A stretch of DNA of 64,000 nucleotides from NCBI GenBank assembly GCA_905182995.1, contig CAJJDP010000011.1, forward strand, positions 74,432-138,431. Reading direction: 5' to 3'. Each line of letters starts with the position of its first letter. Position 1 is the first letter of the stretch. The translations under genes were made by a program, and so were the position numbers. The notes under the pieces are model-generated. The model was given only the letters and a program-made list of their open reading frames with translations, did no database searches and had not been told where the DNA came from. The DNA comes from Paramecium octaurelia (taxonomy: Eukaryota; Ciliophora; Oligohymenophorea; Peniculida; Parameciidae). Of this stretch, positions 1 to 11,627 are shown piece after piece.

Positions 1-80
1 TATTTTCTCACAGACGTAGTAAGAGATCTTGGGAATTTGATATCATAAAAACTACTATCCTCGCTAAGTTCACTAGTCAT
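1..80 (-). CDS. 5' end of an unidentified protein gene (runs off window)
   Basis: Reading leftward from the ATG at 78-80 the frame is open to the window edge and gives about 26 residues beginning MTSELSEDSSFYDIKFPRSL, an acidic, Ser-rich start with no signal peptide or membrane segment. It is divergent to the gene starting at 341, leaving about 260 nt of A+T-rich DNA for both promoters. Nothing in so short a stretch identifies the product. The call rests on the open frame and the codon pattern only. Confidence 0.4.
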   Translation of the reverse strand, partial: MTSELSEDSSFYDIKFPRSLTTSVRK

Positions 81-340
81 AGTAAAAAAGTTTAACGATA
101 AAAATTAAATATATATAATTAATATTTCATACCCACTTTATTGCAATATATAAATTGTTATAAAATCAAATTACTAATAGTTTTGCATTATTGCGGATGG
201 TAGCTCTTCATATTGGACATTGCATTCATTTGATTGAAAAAGGGTAGTTGATTGTGGATTGTGGAAAGACATTAAACATTTGATGATTTGTCATTATATA
301 TAGTTTTAAGGAAGATAACAGAAATTAATAAATTATTAAT

Positions 341-1474
341 ATGTTAATTCTTGTTATTCTTATTTTTTAAATATCTGGTAGAAACCTGTAAGGAAGAGGA
401 GCACCTCCAAAAAGAGGAGAGAAGTGGGATCAATCAAATAAAGCACTTGATTAAATATTTCAACAAATATCAGGAAACTTAACTAAGTAACAAGTGTAGG
501 ATTTAGAATTAATTGAAGGCTATATTTTCAATGAAGGATTATTGTATTATGCTAAGGCTACTCAAGAAGAAAAACAAAAGATATTAATCGCTTTGTTTGA
601 GATGGTTGGAGAACTTGAAAAAGAAAGTAATGAAGAGAATTAAAGATTGGAAAAAGATATTTAATATTTTAGTTAACTTGATGAGAAAGATAAGAATATC
701 GTAATGACGAAGGTTTCATAAAGTTTAGATAAAACTCTAAAAGATCCTTCAAAGGAGTTCAATAGTAAAGTTGTTTTATTGATAATTAAAAAAGAAATTG
801 AGAGTTATTAAAATAAGCCTGATAAGAATTCAAAGGCAACATGGAATATAAAATAATATGAGAATCTTTAGAAGTAGTAATAATAGGAAATGAGAGAAAT
901 AGAATACTAGATATAGGAATTTTTAGATTAGGGTTTATCAGAAGAGAAAATTAAAGAACAGATTACAGATTTTATTCAATCCTACTTTAGTAATTCAACA
1001 TCATTAGATCAAAATAATGCTAGTATCGAAGAAATTATTCATGATGTGAAGACATAGGAAAAAGAAGATAGTCCAAGTGAGTAAGTGAAATAAGTTAGAT
1101 AGAAGGTTAGATTATTGATTAGGGAATTATTGGAGTAGGGTAAAACGGAAGAGGAAATCTAGAAAGAAGTCAATGATTATTTAATTAAGAATGGTGTCAA
1201 TGATTTGAGTGAAGAGGAAAGAAATTTGATAAAGTTAATCATTCAAAAAGAAATAATTCGAAATAAAAGACAGTAAGAGTCTTTGAATGATGAATAACCC
1301 TAAGTCTCTTTTTAAAATGATGTATATTACATCTACCTTGGAGTATTTACTAGTATATTATTGATGACATTGGTAGTATTTTTGATTAGAAGATATAAAA
1401 TGAAACAAAATCAAAGAAAATAGATTGGATTCAGAATACAAGATAATAATTAAGATGTTGAACAAATGGAATGA
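341..1474 (+). CDS. Single-pass membrane protein with Gln/Glu/Lys-rich lumenal region, unknown function
   Basis: An uninterrupted 377-residue frame (ciliate code) that starts MLILVILIFQISGRNLQ, a clear signal peptide, and has one membrane segment near residues 328-350 (YLGVFTSILLMTLVVFLI) followed by a basic RRYK stop-transfer and a tail of about 25 residues. The middle is hydrophilic, helical-looking and rich in E, K and Q, with two similar stretches that read like EEEI/EEKI...K (about residues 200 and 270), suggesting an internal repeat. The topology implies a type I protein of the secretory pathway or cell surface. No family is recognised. No intron is needed: the length is an exact multiple of three. 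The p24 gene follows 35 nt downstream on the same strand. Confidence 0.75.
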
Positions 1475-1509
1475 AATTATATGCCAAATTTAATTAATTT
1501 AATTTTATA

Positions 1510-2121
1510 ATGAAATACTTATTTATTTATGCCACGTTTTTGGTAAGTGTATACTCTTTTTATGATTTCATTCCTGATGACATTATAACCTTCACTTTAA
1601 TAGCCAATTAGGAAGATGTATTATTAGAGAATATAACTGAACCAACCTTAATAAAAGGAGCATATTAAGTGAATCATCACAAAGATGTGATTGACTTTTC
1701 GGTGAAAACTCCAACTGGAAGAACCATCTATTCAAAAATGGCAACTAATAAAGGAAATTTCACTGTGTAAGCAAATGAAATTGGTTTGTATTAAATAATA
1801 TTTAACAATAAAAAAAAGGCCAATTAATTGCTTACTTATGCAGTGGATGTGGTAAAAGACAAAGATGACAAAATCAAATCAACAGATATCGATCCTTTGG
1901 AATTAGACATAGACTATATACATAATGGACTTTAGGAATTATATTACGATCATAAATTTTAATAAATCAGATACGAGTCATCAACTCTATAGGTTAAAGA
2001 AGCCAATAAGAAAATCTACGTGTTCACAGTCATCGAAACTATTTTTATTGTTTTAGTTACAATTTGGCAGATTTGGTATATCAAGAGATTATACAACAAA
2101 AGATCACCATTACTCTTATGA
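1510..2121 (+). CDS. p24/TMED family cargo receptor (GOLD domain, emp24/gp25L)
   Basis: 203 residues, the usual length for the family. It has a signal peptide (MKYLFIYATFLVSVYS), then a beta-rich GOLD domain at roughly residues 20-115 containing VDFSVKTPTGRTIYSK-like text and GLYQIIFNN, a short coiled-coil stem, and a C-terminal membrane helix (VFTVIETIFIVLVTIWQIWYI) followed by the short cytosolic tail KRLYNKRSPLLL. In other eukaryotes p24 proteins cycle between ER and Golgi in COPI/COPII vesicles and select cargo, notably GPI-anchored proteins. The tail carries basic and hydrophobic residues where p24 proteins bind coat, although the canonical FF/KK pair is not obvious. The gene is convergent with the Cys-rich gene that ends 19 nt further on. 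Confidence 0.85.
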
Positions 2122-2140
2122 TTTGATAAAATTATTGTTT

Positions 2141-3072
2141 TCATATATAGATTATCAACGAAACAAGCAATCCAAATGTCAAAGTCTGACTGAAGACATA
2201 AAGATCGCATTGTCTATCTAATTCATTTGCATTCGTTATTGATTTACATTAATCCATTGGCTTATACCATACGCAAGTTAAACCATCAAAAGCCTATTGG
2301 CAAGTGATTGTATCCTCAAAGTCTTCGCATCTATTTTTCATTTTTTAATTACTTTTAACGAATACATCCTCCGGTTTAGGTGTCCCATTTACAACCATAA
2401 AGACCGTATTGTTGACAATCGCATTGGCTTTACAAAGAGAAACAACTCATACAGTTAACAGTATTATCAACTGCTCCATTAAAACAAGAGTCAGTCTTTG
2501 AGACAGCTGAAAAGCATTCTTCCGAATTAGTAAATTTTTTGCAATCAAAAATGTCACATTTATCATTTATCCATGCACATTAATCAGCCAAATCAATAGT
2601 CTAACATAAATCCTTAGTAACGATATCAGTGCACGATACTAACTTTTGACATGTTCCATCTTTGAAGACACAATTTTCTTCGTTAGATACTTTGCAATTT
2701 GCTTGATCATAATCTGAGCATTATTTCATTCTACACAAAGTATCCCAAATGCAATCCCTTCCACCTGCTTTAACTGCTCCACATGAGTTTTAGTTGTCTA
2801 TCTCTGAGCATTCTGAAACTGAAACACAATTTGTCCCACTTGTTGAACAAGCCTTATTTTCATAAATCAACGAATCACAAGGAGGTTTTGCCAATTCACA
2901 TTTCATATTAACACATCCATTCGTTGTCCATTTGCATAGATAACTAAATGTTAGCATAAGAATACATTCCATTTATGATATCTAAACAATCCTTTTCCTC
3001 TGTAACATCTCCACACACTAAAGGAGACAATCCCTTAGCTAAGGATAAACCGTAAAAAATTAGCAACAACAT
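2141..3072 (-). CDS. Small cysteine-rich secreted/surface protein with hydrophobic C-terminus
   Basis: 295 residues after removing two 22-nt introns (2944-2965 and 2331-2352, both GTA...TAG); without them the frame hits TGA. It has a signal peptide (MLLLIFYGLSLAKG), then about six Cys-rich units in which a Cys-x-Trp, Cys-Val-Phe or similar core recurs (CKWTTNGC, CIWDTLC, CAWINDKC, CVWYKPMDQC). The C-terminus is a hydrophobic tail (TLTFGLLVSLIIYI) that could be a GPI-attachment signal or a membrane anchor. The CxW...C unit is the same kind that fills the giant protein at 24921-32325, so I read the two as one family. Even Cys spacing implies disulphide-bonded extracellular repeats. The function is unknown; it resembles ciliate surface-antigen-type proteins only in general layout. 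Confidence 0.8.
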
Positions 3073-4078
3073 CAGGTTATTATATATTTAAGTATTTAAA
3101 ACTAATGAAAGATAAAATATACGATTAGGTTGTTTTAGAGCTAAAATAGCGATATATCTTATTTTGTATAATTCATTAGATATTGTGTGAGATTTGCAAA
3201 CAGATTTAATCGAAAATATAAATGTAAAATCGAATTTAGATTTGAGCAAAATTAATATAGAAATATAAGGGAGGAAGCAGTGCTTACGAAATGCATTTAT
3301 TATGCCTCATATCTCCAATCTATTTGCTATAGTCTCTATTTATTTTTGAGAGAACAGTTAAAATTCAAATGTTGATAAAATGGTTATTAATCTGGAATGT
3401 CATGAATAATTCAAACAATCATCTGAGGGCATCTGACATCTGATTCTTAATTAATCTATGAATATTGTGTTCTTCTATTACTTTAATGGCTTCCATATCG
3501 TCATCATTATTTGATAATGACATCCTCAAAAAGAATTAATTCAAATTGTAAATATTCAAATAATTATTTGTTGCAATTATTGGAGAGCAAATTCTTATTG
3601 GCCTTATGATCTGTTTCATCATTTTCATTGTTCTGAAAATCTAATACATAAGCTATTAATATGTAATTAATTCTGGTTATATATTTATTATTTACTAAAA
3701 TAATTATACAAACTTATAATAAATTAACACAAATAGAAGAATTCACTTTGCATTTTTATGAAAGCTAAGAAATTTTGAATGTATTTTTAATTTGGTTTAA
3801 TTAAATATATTCTAGTATTATTTAATCGAACTTAATAGTTCTGATTTTATTATTCAATAAATGCTGTGATAAATAAGAAATGCAGTTCTTAACTAACAAT
3901 ACAAGATTTAAGGATGTAAAGGTAATTATGTATTTATGGATATAAAATTAAATAAATCAAAATCTCTAAAGAAATAGAAAACTAAATTTAATTAACAACT
4001 ATATTCATTTAATTAAATCAACAATCAAACCTTTTTATTCTTTAATAAATAATATTCTCAATAATTAAGTTATTAGAC
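3073..4078. other. Intergenic stretch with possible gene relic
   Basis: About 1 kb with no convincing intact gene. On the minus strand, 3419-3523 gives a 34-residue frame (MSLSNNDDDMEAIKVIEEHN...) whose reading continues past two TGA codons with protein-like text (LFELFMTFQINNHFINI, then ILTVLSKINRDYSKQIGDM). Upstream, the frame can also be extended back to about 3645. This looks more like a decayed coding region than random DNA, but no family can be named. The rest is A+T-rich sequence serving the promoters of the genes at 3072 (-) and 4079 (+). Confidence 0.35.
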
Positions 4079-5759
4079 ATGAAGCAATAAAAAAAAATCT
4101 CTTTAGCTGAACACTTAACTGGTCGCAATATTAAATGCTATCAGCATAACGAACCTCTGGGCTATCTAGACCTTTCGAGAGTATGTGAAGATAGGTCGAG
4201 ATTGAAATGTAATTAATGCAAGTTAAATTAATACTGCGTTACTATTCCTTAATTCAATACCATTTGTGATTAAATGACTAATTAGAATGATAATGATTAG
4301 ATTATGAAGGCCTATTTAGAAATATTTTAAAATATTTAAAAAACACTTAATTAAATGAATGAAAAAGTTTTGAGCATAATATCTAAACAAAAACAGGATA
4401 ACAACTTTATTAAGAATTTAAAATTGTACAATGAAATTGTCTATTCATATGATTTCAAAGTAAGTATTGTTTTAATTTTAGTATGCAGCCATTAATTCAA
4501 TAAGGGGATTTGGCCTGTAAGAAATTGAGTTTCTAGCTTAATGTATTTCAGAATAGGTTGAATTTGGGGAAAAAAAGAAAAATGTGGTTGTGAAAAAACA
4601 AGGTTTAGATGATTAAAAATAGGCTGAGTCAAATTAATACTTAGATTTAGTATAATAATTAAATTAGATGATAAGTAGTTTTGTAATATAAAATAATATG
4701 TGTCATACTCAAATGCAGTAAAATGTTATAAAAAATGAATTAAATGAATAAGTTAAACCCAATGAAAATGATCAGATATAAATTTTTAATTAGGAGGGAC
4801 AAATATTAAGATCTAACTCAAAATTACCAATAGCTGATCTTAAATTAAATTTTGATTAAACTATTCTAGCTGCAAGGTTTTGTGAGCCATGCAAAAACCT
4901 TTTATTTTGGAAAAAAGATAATTAGTCGAATCAATGGGTTAAATTGCAAAACTTAGAATGTTATACAAAATCCTTAGTATACTTTACATTCAGTAAATTA
5001 TAAAACTTTCTAATAACTAGTGGATCGGATTTATATAATGCGACTAGGGCTCAATTAAAAATATGGATTTTGAAAGATGATTCTTGGATTATTAAGCAAT
5101 CAATTTTTACTGACTTTTAGTCAGGACTTGGATGTCAAAGAGTTTCATGTGTTGTTATGAATTCTACTGAATCTGAAATATTCTTTGCTGAGGGAATTCG
5201 TATTGGTGCTATAAAAATAAAGCATTTTCATTTAGAATTAAAATATTGCTTAGAAAAATCAAGTGAATTGATTACTACTATTATGATATCAAGTGATGAT
5301 AAAATATTAGCTATTGGAGGCTGTGATTAAAAGGTAACTCTCTGGAAAATCGAGGAGACAAAATTAACTTAGATTCAATAGTTGAAATTGTACAACACTC
5401 CTAAGAATATCCTATTTAGTGTAAATGATCAAGATCTAATTATTGGTACTAAGGATGGCTTGGTTCATTGTTTTAAGAACAATAACAATTAGCAAAAAAA
5501 ATAATATATAGAAACTCAAAAGATTTTTAATAATATTGCTAAAATTAGAACAATTAACTTTAATTTTGATTCATCAGTTTTAGCAATAGGAGGAGAAACT
5601 AATATTGTTTAATTATGGAAGAAGAATCAATAAAATGAGTGGAAACGTTTTAATGAATATAAGTAGGACGATTTCATAGAGGCTATTTGTATTTCAAAAG
5701 CTCCTGAATTTGTTTTCGCATCAAATAATAATGAAATTTATATACATCAAATATTTTGA
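4079..5759 (+). CDS. WD-repeat (beta-propeller) protein with N-terminal zinc-finger-like motif
   Basis: 552 residues with one 22-nt intron (4460-4481, GTAAGT...TTTAG). The N-terminus carries a C-x-H...C...C-x2-C pattern (CYQHNEPLGYLDLSRVCEDR, then KCNQC) resembling a B-box-type zinc finger. A helical Gln/Asn-rich stretch follows. From about residue 250 to the end there are WD-type blades: LKIWILKDDSW, ILAIGGCDQKVTLWKIEE, LIIGTKDGLVHCFKN and VLAIGGETNIVQLWKKN, with typical 40-residue spacing. Such proteins act as binding scaffolds; no specific partner can be deduced. WD proteins with this zinc-finger-like start are, to my knowledge, a common expanded class in Paramecium. It is convergent with the trichocyst gene, 66 nt away. 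Confidence 0.8.
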
Positions 5760-5825
5760 TAGCATTGAGTATGATAGAATTTAGGAAATAACATTTTAAA
5801 TCTTGATTGTTATTATTATGATAAA

Positions 5826-6968
5826 TCAAAATACTTCTTCTCTAACTTAGAGGAATTCTGAAGCTGCACTTAATTTTTAGGTTAAGACTTCTTATAATCT
5901 TTCGACGACTTCCAATTGTTATTCTCTTTCGAAGGTTTAGGCTTCATATTGGGATTCTTATTCAGCAGCCCATCTTTCTTGAATGGCCAATGAATCTTCA
6001 GCATCTTCAAGGAATAACTAACATAGTGGGACTATTTTACAGTTTAATCTTCTAAGTCTTCAACAGCCTCTTAGATGGTGACCTTGAATTGGACAATTGA
6101 GTTTTCTAAGAAAGCCTTTCTTTCAACTAATCTCTTGTGTTCTTCTTACAAGTGACCACTTTAGACTTCCCAGTTGGCAGCTTATTTTTCTTCGGTGGCG
6201 AGGAGTGAAGCTCTGCTGGCAACCAATTATTATCTGATTTAGGCCAAGAGTTCTAAGATTTTGATGATGCTCTTGTTATCAACCTTGGAAGCCAATTAGG
6301 TCAAGGCATTGATGAGGGGCTGTTAAATAATAGCAAATGAAATATACTTTGAAGAGAGCATGTTTGCTTTCCATCAATTTAGCTTAGACTTTTTCAAATC
6401 TGCTCTTTAGTTAGGCAAAAGCAACACCGGCTTATAAATGTTGAACAATCTTTGAGGCTTCATCAATGGCATCAATTTAATCAACATGTTCTGCATCTTT
6501 TCTAACCCATGTATCGTGTTATGATTATCTGGTGGCTGATTCGTCAGCAAAGCTTTTTTCGTTATTGGCGATATCGGATGTGACAACTCTGACTTCAACT
6601 TCAGCATCACCCAAGGCCTCAGTTGTTGAGTCTCTCAAGTTAGAGAGGGCAACAATTTAAGTTTAGTGATAGGCGATTTCTTGTTCTAAGTCAGCAATGA
6701 TCTTCTCAAATGCAACAGTGTCACTTTCGTGAACTTTGTCAGCCTTCTTTTAATCTCCATTCAATTAAGAAGCAATGTTATTCAAGAGGATTTAGATCTC
6801 ACCAACGGGTCCACCAGTGGCCAATTGGAGTTGGAGAACTGAAAGGATGGAATTACCAAATGAATCCTTGTTGACTTGAGCCAAAATTTCTTTGGGACTT
6901 TCAGTCTTTGTCAATCGTGCTGTAGCAACTGCAATAACAATAGCCAATATTGTTAATGATCTAGCCAT
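5826..6968 (-). CDS. Trichocyst matrix protein (TMP family)
   Basis: 363 residues after removing introns 6320-6347 (28 nt, CAG acceptor) and 6018-6040 (23 nt). A signal peptide MARSLTILAIVIAVATARL is followed by a nearly all-helical, Ala/Glu/Gln-rich sequence with long heptad stretches: KADKVHESDTVAFEKIIADL, NWEVQSGHLQEEHKRLVERK, and at the end ERWAAEQESQYEAQTFEREQ and LSAASEFLQVREEVF. Size, signal peptide, four-helix-bundle style and the ERW/EREQQLEVVERLQ tail fit the Paramecium trichocyst matrix proteins, which are stored as crystalline cores of secretory granules and expand on exocytosis. Family members are normally made as proproteins cut into two chains; I cannot place the cut with certainty. 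It is divergent from AROM, with only 96 nt between start codons. Confidence 0.85.
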
Positions 6969-7064
6969 TTTTTTAATTATTTATTATGCATCCAACCATG
7001 ATCAAGCGATTTACACTTATTACCCGTTTTTGATAGTAATATATATATAATACGTTTTTAATTT

Positions 7065-10000
7065 ATGAGTTTCATTAACTTAGAATAACTTGATCAAGAA
7101 AACTCCCTAATTGACTATCATAACACACTCAATGAAACACTTGATTCCCTAGCCAACACTATTCAAGACCTTCGAAACCCCCAAATCTGTTTTGTAACTA
7201 CATTATCTACATAAGGTCTCAGACACCAATATTGCATAACTCTACTTGTAATAGATCTGTTAAAAATTTCCATAAGCGATTACATTCACATTGCCAGTGG
7301 GAGAGGGAGCTAAAAATCTACATTTTGCGAATGAAGTGGCAGAATACTTGTTTAGCAAAAGGTTTTGTAGATAAGATTTAGTGATCGCAGTCGGAGGAGG
7401 AGTGGTGACTGATTTGGTTGGATTCGTGTCTAGCATATACATGAGAGGGTTTGGTATATTTAACTATTCAACAGAATAAAATTCATTTTGATTCCCACAT
7501 CGTTGTTGGGAATGGCAGATGCTAGTGTCGGAGGAAAGACAGGTATCAACAACATCTACGGTAAGAATCAACTAGGAGTGATAAATGATCCTTATAGAAT
7601 CAAAGTGTGCAGCTAATTTTTACAATCATTGGACAAACGAAATTTTCTTAATGGTTTGGCAGAAATCATTAAAATAGCAGCTTGTTTTGATAGAAAATTA
7701 TTTGAGAGATTGGAATGCTATGACTATAATTATTTGATGGATCCAAATAACTAAGCGACTCTATTAGATATTATAAAATATGGAATTAATTTAAAGTTAA
7801 GTATTGTAACAGAAGATAAATACGAGCAAAATATTCGAAAAATTTTAAATTATGGTCACACCATTGGTCATGCAGTAGAATTTGCAAGTCAAGGCAAATT
7901 GTTGCATGGCGAATGTGTATCAATTGGCATGGTTTTGGCAAATATATTGGCTAAAGAACATGGAATCGATACGTCATCTTATGAGAATAGAATCAGGAAT
8001 GTTCTATTGAAATATGAATTGCCTATAGAAATACCAGAATATGTAAATATACAAGATGTTTTAAAATATTTATAATTCGATAAGAAAGTAGTTAAACATG
8101 AAATTAACTTTGTATTTATTTAAGAAATTGGTAAACATAAATTTAACACTACTCCTATTAAAATGGATATTATTAAAAAAATACTAGTTAAGTCCTGTGT
8201 AATTGCCTGTTCAGACATCAGACCAAGCAAACCCATACATGGATCTAAAAGTATCACCAATAGAGTGCTTTTGTTAAGTTCCTTATCAGAAGGAATAAGC
8301 TCATTAAATAATTTTTATGATTCAGATGACACAAAAGCTATGTTGAATTCCTTGTAAGAATTAAGATTATGTGAAGTATAAACACATTCTAAACATAATC
8401 TAATTCTAGAAGGTTGTTAAGGCTAATTTTATAAGAAGGAATACACAATAAATGTTAAGGAAAGTGGAACTTGTGCCAGATTTCTGCTCCCTATTGCAGC
8501 CCTAATTGGCAATGTCACTATTATAGGAGCATAAAGAATTTATGAAAGACCCATTTAAGAGATGGTGGAAGCACTTGATTTAAATGTGATATATTTATAG
8601 AAAGAAGGATAATTGCCATTCAAAGTAATCGATGGCAAATTTGCTAAGCATATCAAAATCAAATCTCAACTAAGTAGTCAATTTGTCTCTGGAATCTTAA
8701 TGTCTGCTCCTTATTTCCCAAACGATGAAACTCTGATTGAAATCATAGATTGCAATGAAAATGAAACCATCGTTAGCGAATCCTATATAGAAATGACTAT
8801 ACAACTTATGAATATTTATGGAGTAAAGGTAGAAAGACTGTCTAAAACAAAATTTTTAGTGAAGAAGGGAATTTACAAAGCACAAACCTATGATATTGAA
8901 CCAGATGCTACAGCTTTGAGTTATGACTTATTGCATATTGGGCTAAATGGCGGATCAATTGAAACCAAAAAGATATCCAAGTTACAGGGAGATTCACAAT
9001 TCTTGGATATCATAGAGTAGATGGGAATGTAAGTAGTGAGGGAATAAGGATTTTACAAAATAATCAAGAATTAAGACTTGAAGCCTCAAGATGTCAATTG
9101 CATTAATTTCAGTGACACTTTTATTTCATTGGCATTGCTAATGTCCTCAATTGAAGGTCAATGTATTATCAAAGGAATTGAAAATTAAAGAGTGAAAGAA
9201 TGCGATAGAATCAAGGCTGTTACTGAAAACTTGATTAAGGTTGGAGTAGTTTGTTTATAACAAAATAATGAGATTTTGATTAGAGGCAAGAAATATCAAA
9301 AATACAATGGCTATAGAAAGGATATCACAATCAATACATATAATGATCACAGAATTGCAATGGCCTTTAGTATTTTGGGAGGACATTTTGAGAAAGTGCA
9401 ATATTAATATAGAATCATAATTGATAATAAAGATTGCGTAAGGAAAACGTTCCCTGATTTCTATAATCATATTCAAAGTTTAGGTTTATATCAATAGGCA
9501 TTAACCTATAACTAAGAACAAGAATTCTTATACAATTACTAATACTATAAGGAACCATTGTATATTATTGGCATGAGAGGAGCAGGTAAAAGTACGCTCT
9601 CTTAATATATATGCAAACAATTAGGTTTTGAATATATTAGCATTGATAATTTGATATCCAATAATATAAATGAATTTGTCACAAAGCATGGATGGGAACA
9701 GTTTAGAAAAAGCGAAAAAGAATAATTTATACAGATATTATTGAAATATTAGAAAAATGTTGTGGTTGATTGTGGAGGTGGAATCATCGAGGATGAGTAA
9801 ATACAATAATTATTAATTGGCAAAAATGTGATATGGATTGAAAAAGATATAAATGAGTTAATTGAAGATTTATAATCTCAGAATAGACCATAAATTGGAA
9901 ATGTCATGGAGATTTACAATAGGAGAAAATCAATCTATTAGAGAGTCAGCAAATATGTTTTTACTTTGCCAAGCAGAAAATATATTTAGCAAATTACATC

Positions 10001-11542
10001 TAATTATGATATTACAAGGTATTACCAAAGAGTAAATGAACTTTATTTGCATTTTATAAAGAGCATTTAACATTTAAATTTTCCAAGGAACAAAATATAT
10101 GTTTCAGATACTAATTTCGCATGCATATTTTATGAAGAATTAACAATTTTAGATCACCAGAAGATTCATTTCATAAACAGAAATCACAACTTATTGGAAG
10201 TTAGGATGGATAAGATTGAAAACATTTAAGATCAATTTGAATAGATTAGACAATAAATTTACAACATCAAATTCTACCTTGATATTCCAATAATATTTAC
10301 TTTGAGAACTAAACCTCAAGGAGGATTTTATACTGGAACTTAATATGTTAAGATAATTGAATAATGGCAAAATAGTTTCATTGGAGATTATTTTGATATT
10401 GAGATGGATTAATTTAATAATGTAAGAATTTCTCAAAATTATAATAATTCTATTATTTTATCATAACACTTATTTGAGAAAACAGAAAAGTTGTAGATTA
10501 TTGAATTTATAGACAGAATGAAATACATCTCAGAACACAATCCTAATACAATATGTTTTTTGAAATTGGCAATCCATTAGAATGCGTATCCATCAGAACT
10601 TACATATTAGGAAATATCAAAGTAATTCATGGGCATGAAGTTTGTGATACCATATTTAGTTGTTTCTATGGGTCCAAATTCACAGTTGTACAGAACTTTA
10701 AATAAATTTATGGTTCCCTTATCTTGTTTGACACCCACAGCAGTTGGTCAATGTACTATACAGTAACTACGATCGATTAGAAGTTTAGCCAATTTTGAGA
10801 TTACCTAAAATTATCACATATTTGGTGATGATTTATCCTTATCAAGAAGCGATTTACTTCATCAAAAACATTTTGATTAGCTTAATCAACAACATAATAA
10901 ATTTTACACTAAAGTCTCAATTAAAAAAATTGAATAAGCAAAACCGTATCTTAATGACATCAATTTCCAGGGTGCCTCAATTACAATGCCATTTAAAGAG
11001 GAAGTAATAATCTTTATTCTATTTAGGTGCAATAATACTTGACAGAATAATCGATAGAGGCTTAAATCATTGGAGCTGTGAATTGTATTATAAAATATGA
11101 GAATCAATTGATTGGATTTAATACTGATTGGTGGGGGATGTTTTGGCCAATTTTTTTAAAGTTTCCTAGGAACATGCAAAAATGTTTAATCTTGGGGAAT
11201 GGAGGTACTGCGAAGACTGCTATTTTTGTGGCTGCGAAACTATTTTTATTATAAGTGTTTTTATATGGGAGAAATGCTTAGAGGGTAGAAGCTTTGGCAA
11301 AGTAGAGCAAGGTGGAATTCATGAGGCAGTCTGAGAGGAATCACAAATTTGACTTGATCATTTCAACTATCCCTCCTGGAGCCGAGTTGCCGTTGTGTGA
11401 GGAGTGGTTTGATGAAAAAACTATAGTGTTCGTGGCTAATTAAGGGGATGATCCCTTATTGATGAAGCAAAACTCAATAAGTGGGAGGGAAATGTTCGAA
11501 GCTTAAGCAATTGGGCAAGTTCATCTGTTCAATGGGAAGTGA
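7065..11542 (+). CDS. Pentafunctional AROM protein (shikimate pathway)
   Basis: 1468 residues, three introns (7194-7215, AAG end; 7449-7474, GTT...CAG; 11004-11026, TAG). Five enzymes in AROM order: 3-dehydroquinate synthase, residues 1-350 ([39 protein letters not shown]); EPSP synthase, about 351-800 ([44 protein letters not shown]); shikimate kinase, about 812-975 ([10 protein letters not shown]-loop, GGG, RRKSIYQRV); type I dehydroquinase, about 985-1205 ([17 protein letters not shown], catalytic-type Lys in [19 protein letters not shown]); shikimate dehydrogenase, to the end ([42 protein letters not shown]). Steps 2-6 from DAHP to EPSP run in one cytosolic chain. The 43 residues before VSDTN match the N-terminal length of fungal AROM, supporting the start. 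Every domain keeps its diagnostic motifs, so it is likely fully active. Confidence 0.95.
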
Positions 11543-11627
11543 ATATATATATACATTTTTAAAAATAAAAATTAATGAACAAATGCAATAACCCTTAAAT
11601 AAACAAAAATCTTTATTTAATTTTTAT

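Noticed and set aside
8163..9020. Separate EPSP synthase genes at 8163 and 8613
   Set aside because: The frame is continuous with the dehydroquinate synthase part once TAA/TAG are read as Gln; they are internal pieces of AROM.
10751..10776. Candidate 26-nt intron GTAACT...TTTAG within AROM
   Set aside because: Reading straight through keeps the conserved [17 protein letters not shown] linker into shikimate dehydrogenase; removing it creates a TGA.
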